NCBI GenBank assembly: GCA_938011325.1
Contig: CALLUD010000011.1
Span: 1-64,000, forward strand
Length of the DNA: 64,000 nucleotides
Origin: an uncultured Spartobacteria bacterium
Lineage (GTDB): Bacteria > Verrucomicrobiota > Verrucomicrobiia > Chthoniobacterales > JAATET01
Reading direction: 5' to 3'
Numbering within the stretch: position 1 is the stretch's first letter; every line of letters starts with the position of its first letter. Below the pieces are notes generated by a model. The model was not told the DNA's origin. It did no database searches and saw only the letters and a list, made by a program, of their open reading frames with translations. Of the stretch, positions 35,939 through 44,480 are shown in pieces. Position numbers and translations under genes: made by a program.

Positions 35939-38917
35939 CTAGTTGTTGCGACTGCCTGCGAAACTGGAAAGGCTCACGCTTCCACCGCGGCCTCGACCGG
36001 TTACGATTTCGCCGGCATCGAGCAATGCCTGTTTGACGGCCATGTAGGTCGACTCACTCCACCCCAAGGCCTCGCGGAGGCTCTGATTACCGGCGCTGCC
36101 GCCGGCATTTTCGAGCGTGGTCAAAAACTCCTTCTTCTCCTCCTCGGAAACGGAATTATCGGCAACTTCCTCATCATCACCAGAAGAACCACCAGCTTCC
36201 ACCGCAGAGCTCGAACTCGCGGCAACGGGGGTCGGGGAAATCAGAGTCTGCCGTGCACCGAGAGCCACGTAGTCAGAGGGATTGCAGGTGAGCACAATGA
36301 CCTGAAGTCCTCGTGATGCCGCGAGGTCGAGCATGCGTTGCAGCGTTTGAACACGGTCCGGATCGGAATATGCGAACGCGTCGTCGAATATGACCGGGAG
36401 GCAGCCACCGAATCCGGTGCATAGAATCTCGGCCATCGCGAGACGAACGGCTGCGGCAACCTGCTCCCTGGCGCCACCGCTCAGCGTTTCGAATTTGAAA
36501 GCCGCACCGCCATGCGATCGCCGGACAAGCTGCAGGCCCTGAAACTTTTGTTCGTCGAAAACGACCTTGGCCCGGGTTCCCGGTCCAAACAAGCACTCGA
36601 GATAACCCGAGATTGTATCCGCGAGCGGCTGGGTGAATTGATCCGCCAGCGCACGCTGCTCCTGAGCAAAGAGGTCGCTCAACATGCGAATCGCGTCCGC
36701 CCGGCGCCGGACGGCCGCAAGGTGGGCCTGTGCAGATTGCTCCCGAGCCACCGCGTTCTCGAGATCAGCCTGGGGATCGTCGCTGCCATCACTGCGAAGG
36801 GTGGACTGCGCAACGGCCAACCGAGCTCGCGCATCTCCCAGGGATGTTTGTGCAGCATCGATGGCGCGCTGGATTCGCTCGACATCCGAGGAGAGGTGCT
36901 CCGCACCAAGCTCGCCAAGTGCAGCCTGAGTCGCCTTGAGTGCATTCGCTGCGGTCGATTGATCCTCACGAAGTTTCTTGAGACGCAAATCCCGCGCATC
37001 GTTGTTCCCGTGGGTCTCCTCCAGAAGTCGAAGCTCCAATTCGCGGTCCCGGATCTTCTGGCGACCCGCATCAATGGCAGTTACGGCAGTGGAGAGCTGT
37101 TCGTCCTGCTGCTTCGCGTGGGCGGCCGCGGCATCGCGGGCTGATTTCAGAGCGGTTTCCGCTTGCTCCATCTCCCGAAGCGCCGTGGAGATGCGATCGA
37201 GCTCCGTCCGGAGATCCGCCAGATCAGATGGAACCTCGACATCCGGGGACTGGGAACGCCGACGATCAAATTCCGCCTCTACGGCGGCGAGCCCCTCTTT
37301 CGCGGCCGCGAGCTGGGTGGCGAGCTTCTCGGGATCCCATTCCGCAAGGCTCGCGGCAGTGGATTGAATGCGCTCATTCAGATTCCGACGTTTGACGGCG
37401 ACTTCCGTTGCGCTCTCGATCGAATCGACTCCCGCCTTTGCAAGCGCATCCGCATACGCACGAGATGCGGCCTGGAGATCGCTGCGGGCTTGCGCGAGCC
37501 GATCTCCTCCGCCCGGCCGAATCCGAACCCGGACGCGTTCTCCGATTGCGATCTCCGTATCTTCGGAAAGATGCAGTTCCTGTCCGGGAGTCAATTCCCG
37601 TCCACCCACGAAAATCGGAACATCGGTCTCGATGACGTCGAGACTCGCGGCCATCGCGCGGACCGCAGCCTGGAGAGTGTCCCGTTTTGAAAGCAGATTC
37701 CGAAGGGTCTCCAACCTGGCATCGTCGACTTCCGGAAGTCGGGCGAGTTCTTCGCGCAGTCCGGCCTCCCGGGCGCGAAGCTCATCCACCTTTTTCTGAC
37801 GTTCCGTCAGATCGGCAAGAACGCGTTCCTGCTCCCGAAAGGAAATCTCAGCCTGGAGGAGTTCTTTTACCGCCCGCTGCTGCCGGGAACGTTCCAGCCC
37901 GGCATCGTATTCGCGGGAGGCATTCTCCATCGCGATGCGAGCCGCTTCGGCGGATGTCCGCAGCTTCTCGACGATCGTTTCTCGAGGCGCAAGATCGGCA
38001 GTGAGCCGTTGGATCTCCCCTGCGATCCCATTTACTTTCGCATGGATGGTTTCCAGCTCTGCGAGCTGTTTTGACACCTCGTCGAGAGTCCGAATCTGAT
38101 CGGCTTCCGTCCGCCGGAGAGCCTCGACCTTTCGCGATCGCTCCTCGAGTGCCTGCCTTTGCTCGCCAAGTTTCGAGAGGCCCGCCGTTGCCTCGACAAT
38201 GGCGCGACTCGCCTCGTCAAACTCCCGCATCGCATCGAACGAACGGTGCAGCCGGGCTTCAGCCTCCTGTCTCGCAGCTTCAGCCTCCGCGGCTGCAAAC
38301 TGCGCCCGCTCCAATTCGGAACCCGCCCGGGGCTTTCCGCTTCCCACGAAAAGAGCGTCCCTCGCCGCGTGGAAACGATCCGCGAGCTCGGAATCCAGCG
38401 TGGACTGAACGGCGACCGCTCCTCCCATTTCCTGCAAACGCTGAAGGAGCGCGGCTTGTTGGGCCGTCGCGTCCTCCGTTGGATCGTCGCCACCAAATCC
38501 CTGTCGAACCCAGATATGCCCCCATTGCACGGCGACCGCCTTGCCAGTCACCGGCTCGCCAATGCAGAGCAGTCGGGCAACTTCGGACTCCGCTTCGTCA
38601 CCGGAAAGTGTCTCCCCGCCTTCGCGAACAAGGGTGGTCGTTCCACGCGATCCAAATCGCTTTCTCAGGCGATAAGTTTTGCCGTGAACCGAGAACTCGA
38701 CCTCGACTTCCGGTTCCCCGCCGTGAAGGGAACTCATCGCCCGGTGAAACTCGGTGTTGCCCTTTGCCCTCAGAAAGAAGGCCCGATGCAACGCCTCCAC
38801 CAGCGTGCTCTTCCCGCACTCGTTGGGTCCCCCTATGAGCGTTCTGCGCTCATCGAACTCGACACGCAGCTCGCGATGGATCCGATAATTTTTGAGGTGC
38901 AGGGAACGCAGCTTCAT
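35939..38917 (-). CDS. SbcC/YhaN-like SMC-type ATPase with C-terminal winged helix
   Basis: 992 residues. Walker A GGPNECGKSTLV at 29-40; ABC signature LSGGAREQ at 812-819; Walker B VIFDDAFAYSD at about 842. Two long coiled-coil arms (about 200-425 and 472-780) flank a short beta-rich apex, IFVGGRELTPGQELHL to VRVRIRPGGG (about 435-471), in place of a CxxC zinc hook. After an acidic linker the C-terminal 65 residues form a winged helix (LREALGWSESTYMAVKQALL, EIVTGRGRGGSV). It pairs with the nuclease gene just upstream (four-base overlap). The complex would clamp and process DNA ends. Confidence 0.9.
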   Translation of the reverse strand: MKLRSLHLKNYRIHRELRVEFDERRTLIGGPNECGKSTLVEALHRAFFLRAKGNTEFHRAMSSLHGGEPEVEVEFSVHGKTYRLRKRFGSRGTTTLVREGGETLSGDEAESEVARLLCIGEPVTGKAVAVQWGHIWVRQGFGGDDPTEDATAQQAALLQRLQEMGGAVAVQSTLDSELADRFHAARDALFVGSGKPRAGSELERAQFAAAEAEAARQEAEARLHRSFDAMREFDEASRAIVEATAGLSKLGEQRQALEERSRKVEALRRTEADQIRTLDEVSKQLAELETIHAKVNGIAGEIQRLTADLAPRETIVEKLRTSAEAARIAMENASREYDAGLERSRQQRAVKELLQAEISFREQERVLADLTERQKKVDELRAREAGLREELARLPEVDDARLETLRNLLSKRDTLQAAVRAMAASLDVIETDVPIFVGGRELTPGQELHLSEDTEIAIGERVRVRIRPGGGDRLAQARSDLQAASRAYADALAKAGVDSIESATEVAVKRRNLNERIQSTAASLAEWDPEKLATQLAAAKEGLAAVEAEFDRRRSQSPDVEVPSDLADLRTELDRISTALREMEQAETALKSARDAAAAHAKQQDEQLSTAVTAIDAGRQKIRDRELELRLLEETHGNNDARDLRLKKLREDQSTAANALKATQAALGELGAEHLSSDVERIQRAIDAAQTSLGDARARLAVAQSTLRSDGSDDPQADLENAVAREQSAQAHLAAVRRRADAIRMLSDLFAQEQRALADQFTQPLADTISGYLECLFGPGTRAKVVFDEQKFQGLQLVRRSHGGAAFKFETLSGGAREQVAAAVRLAMAEILCTGFGGCLPVIFDDAFAYSDPDRVQTLQRMLDLAASRGLQVIVLTCNPSDYVALGARQTLISPTPVAASSSSAVEAGGSSGDDEEVADNSVSEEEKKEFLTTLENAGGSAGNQSLREALGWSESTYMAVKQALLDAGEIVTGRGRGGSVSLSSFAGSRNN

Positions 38918-40089
38918 CGTGAACGACAGGCAGCGTGGAGTTCCCGAAGCGCGACTTGTGCGACACGCGCAGATTCACCTTCTCCGGCAGCAAGAGTCGA
39001 AAGCTGCTGGGCAACCCGGGCAACCAACGGATCGGAAACGCGCCCCGTAAGCGCCTGCAACTCCGCTTCCGAGGGCGCGAGAACCGTCGAGTTCGAAAGC
39101 CGCAATCTGAGGAGGCGCGCGTGAAGGCTTTCCAGGAGGTCCTCGAGTTTCGTGGTCGCATGGAACCCGAGAGCCCCCGAAAGCTCCAGGCGCAAAAGGT
39201 CCTGCTGCGCCCGGTTTTCCAACAACGCATCGATCTCCTCCCGCAGCCGCTCCACGGCCTCATCTTCCATCAGGCATCGCTGCAGCCGATGCCAACCGAA
39301 GCGGGCGGTGCGCAGATTTTCCACGACACACGGCCGCTCACGTCCGGCCGTAACGAGAAGAACATTCCCGGGGTCGTTGAGATCTCCTTTCGGGAACCGG
39401 TCGATCTCTGGAGTGCCGCTATACCAAGCTTTCGCTGCAACCTGCTTCGTGCCGTGCCAGTCCCCCAGAGCGATGTAGTCGAACGCTGCTTGATCCAGCC
39501 TGGCCAGATCAATTCGGTTGGAGGTCTCCGAAAATTCATCGTCATCGCCGGAACTTTCGAATCCCTGCGTGCTGCCGTGGGCGAGGACGATTCGCACCTT
39601 GTTTCCCGCCCCCTCAAAAGCCCCACCATCGCGTAACCAGGCAGTCGTATCCACCGACTCGGAACGGCGGAGCAACGGACAGGGAAAAAGCACGGCATCC
39701 CCAACCTCGACGGGCTCGGGCGTTCGAAGGATCCGAAAATTTGGAGCAAGACTCGCCCGTTCACGTTCGAAGAACTCCTGCTCCCAAACGCTTCCCGGCC
39801 CCGCATGATCATGGTTGCCCGGGATCGCCAAAACGGGCAACTCAATCGACCCAATCGCCGCACAAGCCGCGGAGACCACGGATTTTGTGGGTGTCGGCGA
39901 GTCAAAAAGGTCTCCAGCAACCAGAACAAAAGATGCCTCGTGCTGCCGGGCCAGAGCACCGATTCTGCGAATGACTTCGACTCGTTCCTGCTGAAGTAAC
40001 GCACGGTTGTGTGCCTCTTCAACGGAAGCGTAAGACTTGCCGATCTGCCAGTCGGCCGTGTGAACAAAACGGATCGTCCCTAACGTCAT
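38914..40089 (-). CDS. SbcD/Mre11/YhaO-like metallophosphoesterase nuclease
   Basis: 391 residues. Calcineurin-like metal-binding motifs are in order: VHTADWQIGK (Asp; the usual second His is Gln), VAGDLFDSPTP, IPGNHDHAG, VLAHGSTQG and ALGDWHG. A C-terminal helical region follows (about 270-391), as in SbcD and YhaO, where it contacts the ATPase. It would be the endo/exonuclease subunit working with the SbcC-like ATPase. First large gene of the co-directional run; its ATG overlaps the stop of a 29-codon upstream frame. Confidence 0.9.
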   Translation of the reverse strand: MTLGTIRFVHTADWQIGKSYASVEEAHNRALLQQERVEVIRRIGALARQHEASFVLVAGDLFDSPTPTKSVVSAACAAIGSIELPVLAIPGNHDHAGPGSVWEQEFFERERASLAPNFRILRTPEPVEVGDAVLFPCPLLRRSESVDTTAWLRDGGAFEGAGNKVRIVLAHGSTQGFESSGDDDEFSETSNRIDLARLDQAAFDYIALGDWHGTKQVAAKAWYSGTPEIDRFPKGDLNDPGNVLLVTAGRERPCVVENLRTARFGWHRLQRCLMEDEAVERLREEIDALLENRAQQDLLRLELSGALGFHATTKLEDLLESLHARLLRLRLSNSTVLAPSEAELQALTGRVSDPLVARVAQQLSTLAAGEGESARVAQVALRELHAACRSR

Positions 40090-40175
40090 GCCCTGAAATT
40101 CTGGGGAATCGCAGCGCCCTGATTTAAGGGCAATTGTGACGCTTTCGTAAAGAGGTTCCTCAAAACACCTTCCAT
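40086..40175 (-). CDS. Possible 29-codon leader peptide of the defence operon
   Basis: ATG at 40175 is preceded by TAAGGAGGG (spacing only about three bases, which is short). The frame MEGVLRNLFTKASQLPLNQG continues nine more residues and ends at TGA, which overlaps the ATG of the SbcD-like gene (ATGA). The SbcD-like gene has only a weak AGGG before its own ATG, so translation may depend on coupling. The frame is also open upstream of this ATG, so it might be the tail of something older. Confidence 0.4.
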   Translation of the reverse strand: MEGVLRNLFTKASQLPLNQGAAIPQNFRA

Positions 40176-40518
40176 ATCCCTCCTTACATCACACCTGAAG
40201 GGACAACGACGGTCCCCTACACGTCGCTCGAAAAGGGCCTCCTTCGTAAATTCCACGTTGCCCACGCTTCCCTACATGCCGAAGACGGACCCGAGAAACT
40301 TGCTCGGAAAGCCCGTTCAACGTCACGGTTCACGCTTGGAGGACAATCCGATCGATGGCGAAAACCATCGCGCAACGAAACCCGCGCTGAGGATTGCTGC
40401 CAATCCGCTGCCAAAAAATCCTGCAAATAGGGTCAAATGCGGTTGAGCGCGTTCGAATCGAAACAAAACGAAAAATTCCCGCAACTGCTTGATTCAACCA
40501 CCTTCCGGCTTCGAGAGG
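40176..40518. other. Gap between the defence operon and tRNA-Val
   Basis: About 340 bases without a convincing gene. A minus-strand stretch reads LFAGFFGSGLAAILSAGFVA then SPSIGLSSKREP and stop (about 40330-40440), which could be the end of a lost membrane protein. The promoter of the 18-kb run should lie here. Confidence 0.4.
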
Positions 40519-40593
<75 letters not shown>

Positions 40594-40782
40594 ATTGGCC
40601 CGACGGTAAATCCCGCCTTCCCAACTGATGGGACGAAGAAATTATGAGCGGCCCGGCGAGGGGTCAACGGAAAAAGCCGCCAGACGCGTCATGAGCGCGA
40701 AATCTGCTTCGCTGTCGGGTTCCAGATGGAACGATGGCCGGAGACGGCCAGTTCCACGAGAGGAAGCGAACAAGGTCCAGCC

Positions 40783-41013
40783 ATGATTGAAAACGAAGCA
40801 CCCAACTCCGATGCCAGCCCGAATCCCTCTGCCGAACCGGCTGACAAATGCTCGTGCGAATGCGTGAGGGAATTCGCGCGCGACCACTTCTGGTGCGCGA
40901 TTTTGTCGGCGTTCATTCTCGGCATCGGTGTCGGGACGCTCATCGGACAGCCCGGCACCCTCGGCTTTGTGCGGGAGCAATCGCGCCGGTTGAACCACCG
41001 GCTCCGCTCGTGA
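40783..41013 (+). CDS. Small membrane protein with Cys-rich patch
   Basis: 76 residues from the ATG at 40783 (GGTCCAGCC upstream is a weak ribosome site). A polar, Pro/Asn-rich N-terminus is followed by KCSCECVREFARDHFWC and one membrane helix (AILSAFILGIGVGTLIG), then a basic tail RRLNHRLRS. The CxCxC patch before the helix could bind metal. Function unknown. Convergent with the kinase gene. Confidence 0.6.
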   Translation: MIENEAPNSDASPNPSAEPADKCSCECVREFARDHFWCAILSAFILGIGVGTLIGQPGTLGFVREQSRRLNHRLRS

Positions 41014-41037
41014 CACGTCAGGGAAGCGCCGCGGGAT

Positions 41038-42132
41038 TCAAGTCACGGGCAACTCGGCGATGAACACCAGCTCGCCGTCGTTGCCGAAGTCGCAGCGAAC
41101 AGTCCCGCCCGCGTATTCCGCAATCTTGCGTGACGTCGCCAGCTCGAGGCCAAGAGCGGACGACGACTCGGAGTGGTCGACCGTCTGGTAGGGCTCGAAA
41201 AGCTTGTCAACCTCCTCGCGGGAGACTGCGCGGATTCCCGTTCCACTCACCTCGAGCCGCAGGATGGTGGAGCCCTCCGGCTCGATGAAGTCCGAGGAAA
41301 TCGTGACGCGGATTCGACTCGAACGACGCGAGGCCATCTTCGCGAGCTTGCGCGCGAGCGTCAGCAGCGACTTGGCCGGGCCCCGGAACTTCCGGTCGAT
41401 CGGAACAAGATTCGAGATTTCGACGTGCGCCTCGCGGTCGCGGAATCCCTGCGTGAGCGGATGGAAAAGGCTCGCGGGGGAAAATTCCGTGTCGATGCCG
41501 GCGGCGGCGAGATGCGATGCCGCGACATAGTCCACGATTTCCATGAGCACTTCGTGCAGCTGATCGCCGGCGCGCTTGATGTGCTGGCTCCACTCCAGCT
41601 GCTCGGGGTCCTCGACGGTCTGGGAAAGCAGATCGGCGAAGCCGAGAATGATGTTCAGCGGCGTGTTGAACTCATGGCAGAGCAGCGCGAAGAAATCGTC
41701 ATGCACGCTCATGAGCCGCTGGCGGAAGTCCTCCTTCCGCGCGCGGCGGTTGCGGTAGTCGTCGAATCCCCGGGAGACGACCTCGCGCAGATGCGCGCGC
41801 TCGAACGGCTTGGTGAGGTAATTGAATGCGCCGAGATTCAACGCAGCGATCGCCGTCTCGGTGCTCTCATACGCCGTGAGAATGATGACGTTCTGCTGCT
41901 CGCGAATCTGCTTCAGCCGCTTGAGCGTTTCGATCCCGGAGAGCCCCTCCATGCACAGATCGAGGATCACGACCGGAAACTGCTCCCGCCGCGAGGCTTC
42001 GATTGCCTCCTCGCCGCTGGCGACCGCTGTGACTTCGTAGTCGTTGCGGAGAAGCAGACTGAGCGTCTGCCGGATCAATGGCTCGTCATCGACCACGAGG
42101 ACCTTTTTGGGCTCTTCGGGCATGACCGTCAT
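41038..42132 (-). CDS. Receiver-histidine kinase protein (PhcR/PhcS-like)
   Basis: 364 residues: a receiver domain (VLVVDDEP, phospho-Asp in VVILDLCMEG, Lys in LTKPFERAH; residues 8-125) followed by a kinase part with H-box LCHEFNTPLNII (about 155) and an ATPase domain with VSGTGI, LFEPYQ and SALGLELAT. The ATPase N-box is poorly conserved. It is the last gene of a five-gene signalling run and overlaps the preceding gene by four bases. In Ralstonia-type phcBSRQ operons a receiver-kinase protein of this layout occurs, so a role in density sensing is inferred. Confidence 0.85.
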   Translation of the reverse strand: MTVMPEEPKKVLVVDDEPLIRQTLSLLLRNDYEVTAVASGEEAIEASRREQFPVVILDLCMEGLSGIETLKRLKQIREQQNVIILTAYESTETAIAALNLGAFNYLTKPFERAHLREVVSRGFDDYRNRRARKEDFRQRLMSVHDDFFALLCHEFNTPLNIILGFADLLSQTVEDPEQLEWSQHIKRAGDQLHEVLMEIVDYVAASHLAAAGIDTEFSPASLFHPLTQGFRDREAHVEISNLVPIDRKFRGPAKSLLTLARKLAKMASRRSSRIRVTISSDFIEPEGSTILRLEVSGTGIRAVSREEVDKLFEPYQTVDHSESSSALGLELATSRKIAEYAGGTVRCDFGNDGELVFIAELPVT

Positions 42133-43325
42133 CTTCTTCTCCTCCGCAGTCCGTCAAAAAGATGCTTGGGAATGGAGAGAGGTTCCCACGCCCCCTCGCG
42201 ATGATCTCGCGGGAGGGTAAATGAAAAAAGAAGTCCGCGGTCTTTTTTCATGCGTGCATGGAGGAGGCCGCCATGATGCCTTGCAATGAAGTAACTCGAA
42301 ACCAAAAAAACACCGAATTCGCGCGGGTTCGATCCCCGTAAATTAAACGGATACAAAAGGCTTTCGGGGTTGAGGCCCTCCGGAATCGGCTCGAAATCCT
42401 CAAATTCAATCAATAACCCGGCCACTTCGCCGTCCACCCGCTGCGGCTGGACCCGGATGATCACCCGGCTCCCCTGCGGCAGGGAAACCACCTCTTCCGA
42501 GATCATGAAACGGAAGAGCCGTTCGATCAGCTCGGGCACGCCCCGCACGGCGGGCAGGTCCGCGGGCGCCTCCACCTGCACCTGAAGATTGTGTTGCTCG
42601 CGCAGAACCCGGGTGGCTGCGAGCGCCTCATCCAGTTTTGCGCCGACCGACACCTCCTCGAACACCCGGAAGCTCGGCGGGGCACTCACCTGCGCGAGGT
42701 CCTTCAACGTATTGGCCACCGTGTAAATGTGCTCCCTCATGCTCGTGAGGAACTCGATGGAGAGGTCCTTTTCCGCTCCTGCACGGTCGATCAATCGATC
42801 GATCAGCAGCGTGATCGGGCATAGTGAATTGTGCACGTAGTGGCCGACCTTCGCGGAAATCACGCCCACGTCGTAAACCCGATCCTCGAGGATTCGCGCC
42901 TTCAGCTCCTCGATTTTCAGCTCCATCACCTCGGCCGTGGCAAGCTGTTCATGGTGATGCGCAAGGGCACGCTCTAGCGTCTCCGCGAGGTCGCTCAGCT
43001 CCCAAGGCTTCGAGACAAAGGAATAAACGCAGCCCGTGTTGATCGCCTCCACGAGAGTGTCGAGGTCGGAATATCCCGTCGTGAGAATACGAACAGTGCT
43101 CGGGTAGCGATGCCTCACCACTTTGAGCAGCTCGACCCCCGTGGCCTCCGGCATCCGTTGGTCGGTCACGATCACCCCGATCTCACGATGCCGCTCCTCG
43201 AGCACCTTGAGAGCTTCCTGAGCGGAGCCGGCCGAATGAATGACAAAGCGATCCTGGAACGCCCTGGTAAAATACTTCAGGGCGAGCTCCTCGTCGTCGA
43301 CCAACAGGATGGCTTTGCGATTCAT
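42129..43325 (-). CDS. Response regulator with degenerate kinase-like C-terminus (PhcQ-like)
   Basis: 398 residues: receiver (LLVDDEELALKYF, phospho-Asp in VIVTDQRMPEATG, Lys in FVSKPWEL) followed by a segment with a vestigial H-box (VGHYVHNSLCPITLL) and an ATPase-like fold. The latter lacks the Asn of the N-box (LFRFMISEE) and the glycine boxes. It therefore probably receives phosphate or binds a partner without making ATP-dependent phosphate. Same operon as the two neighbouring signalling genes; gap to the upstream gene is 42 bases. Confidence 0.85.
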   Translation of the reverse strand: MNRKAILLVDDEELALKYFTRAFQDRFVIHSAGSAQEALKVLEERHREIGVIVTDQRMPEATGVELLKVVRHRYPSTVRILTTGYSDLDTLVEAINTGCVYSFVSKPWELSDLAETLERALAHHHEQLATAEVMELKIEELKARILEDRVYDVGVISAKVGHYVHNSLCPITLLIDRLIDRAGAEKDLSIEFLTSMREHIYTVANTLKDLAQVSAPPSFRVFEEVSVGAKLDEALAATRVLREQHNLQVQVEAPADLPAVRGVPELIERLFRFMISEEVVSLPQGSRVIIRVQPQRVDGEVAGLLIEFEDFEPIPEGLNPESLLYPFNLRGSNPREFGVFLVSSYFIARHHGGLLHARMKKDRGLLFSFTLPRDHREGAWEPLSIPKHLFDGLRRRRR

Positions 43326-43367
43326 TCAGAGAATTTCCCTCAACTACCTAAACCGGATCTCCCGGCA

Positions 43368-44480
43368 TCACAACCGCGAGATATCCCACGACGAGAATTT
43401 CTCATAAAGCGCGCTGATCGCCTCGCTGGCCGACGCGGGAGCTTCGGCGGGATTGAAGACGAGCAGGCTCGGCGCCTCGTCGGTCGTCGGCGTGATGCGG
43501 ATTTCCAGCGTCTTCTTCGATCGCGAGAGGGCGAGAAGTGCGGAGAAGAGCCGAAGCGCGACCTCAGGCACCTGCCGTTCGACGAGCAATCCGAACAGCT
43601 TCATCAAAATCTGTCCCATCGACTTCCGGATCGCGCGAATCTCGAAATGAACGGTATCGCCCGAAACCTTCAGCTCGTGTTCGTTCGCGGCGAGTTCGAA
43701 CTCCGCAATCGCCGACGTCACAAACGCCTCGATACGGCTCGCGAGCGGCTCGCCGAGGCCCTTCAACTCCGGACGCACCTCGGCCGCGGCCTCCGTTTCA
43801 AAGGCTTCCAGCAAATCAAGGCAGCGCGTCGCGTTCTCGTATTCCTCGCGAATGAGGACACCGATCTGAAAATGCCGCGGGCTGAATGTCTCGGCCTCGG
43901 TAAGCACGGGATTCAGCAGCTCCGGCAACGCACTGATCAGCGAAACCATCGCGCGCTGGAAATCGTCACGCGCCCCGGCATCCTGGTCACGGCTCGAAAG
44001 GAGGAGCCATTTCACACGGTCGCTGCAGACGATTCGCTGCAGCACCGTCATCTTCAGCTCGAGCAGACCGTTGCGCTCGGACAGGACATGATAGTAGTCG
44101 GCGGCGCGGCGCAGCACCATGCGCAGGTCGTCGACGTCCCAAGGCTTCACCACATACTGGTAAATGTGGCCCTTGTTGACGGCCTGAATCGCGCTATCGA
44201 GGTCCGAGTAGGCCGTCGTGAGGATTCGCACGATCATCGGAAACTCCCGTCGGGCAATCTCCAGCACCTCTGCACCGACCATCTCCGGCATGCGTTGATC
44301 GGAAATGATGACGCCGATCTGCTTCGACTCGCGTCGCAGGATCTCGATGCCTTCCTGGCCCGATGACGCCGTGAACACCTTGAAGTCCGGCGAATACGCC
44401 ATGCGGAAATATTTCAGCGCCTTCTCCTCATCGTCGATGTAGAGGACGCCACAAGCGGAGTTGGGAGTCTGATTCAGCAT
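43368..44480 (-). CDS. Response regulator with pseudokinase-like C-terminus
   Basis: 370 residues: receiver (VLYIDDEEKALKYFRMAY, phospho-Asp in VIISDQRMPEMVG, YVVKPWDVDDL) and a helical plus ATPase-like C-terminal part without kinase boxes (IRAIRKSMGQILMKLFGLL at the N-box position). It is a paralogue of the next gene in layout. Its start overlaps the end of the hybrid kinase gene by seven bases, so it is likely its direct phosphorylation partner. Confidence 0.85.
   Translation of the reverse strand: MLNQTPNSACGVLYIDDEEKALKYFRMAYSPDFKVFTASSGQEGIEILRRESKQIGVIISDQRMPEMVGAEVLEIARREFPMIVRILTTAYSDLDSAIQAVNKGHIYQYVVKPWDVDDLRMVLRRAADYYHVLSERNGLLELKMTVLQRIVCSDRVKWLLLSSRDQDAGARDDFQRAMVSLISALPELLNPVLTEAETFSPRHFQIGVLIREEYENATRCLDLLEAFETEAAAEVRPELKGLGEPLASRIEAFVTSAIAEFELAANEHELKVSGDTVHFEIRAIRKSMGQILMKLFGLLVERQVPEVALRLFSALLALSRSKKTLEIRITPTTDEAPSLLVFNPAEAPASASEAISALYEKFSSWDISRL

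Noticed and set aside
35939..38917. Housekeeping SbcC or a chromosome-condensing SMC
   Set aside because: No zinc hook and no SMC hinge, plus a C-terminal winged helix and operon context with restriction genes.
21830..40089. Assignment to DISARM or to a plain type III restriction system
   Set aside because: SNF2 helicase and methyltransferase fit DISARM class 1, but DrmA, DrmB and DrmC are missing. Res and Mod fit type III, but the four extra genes do not.
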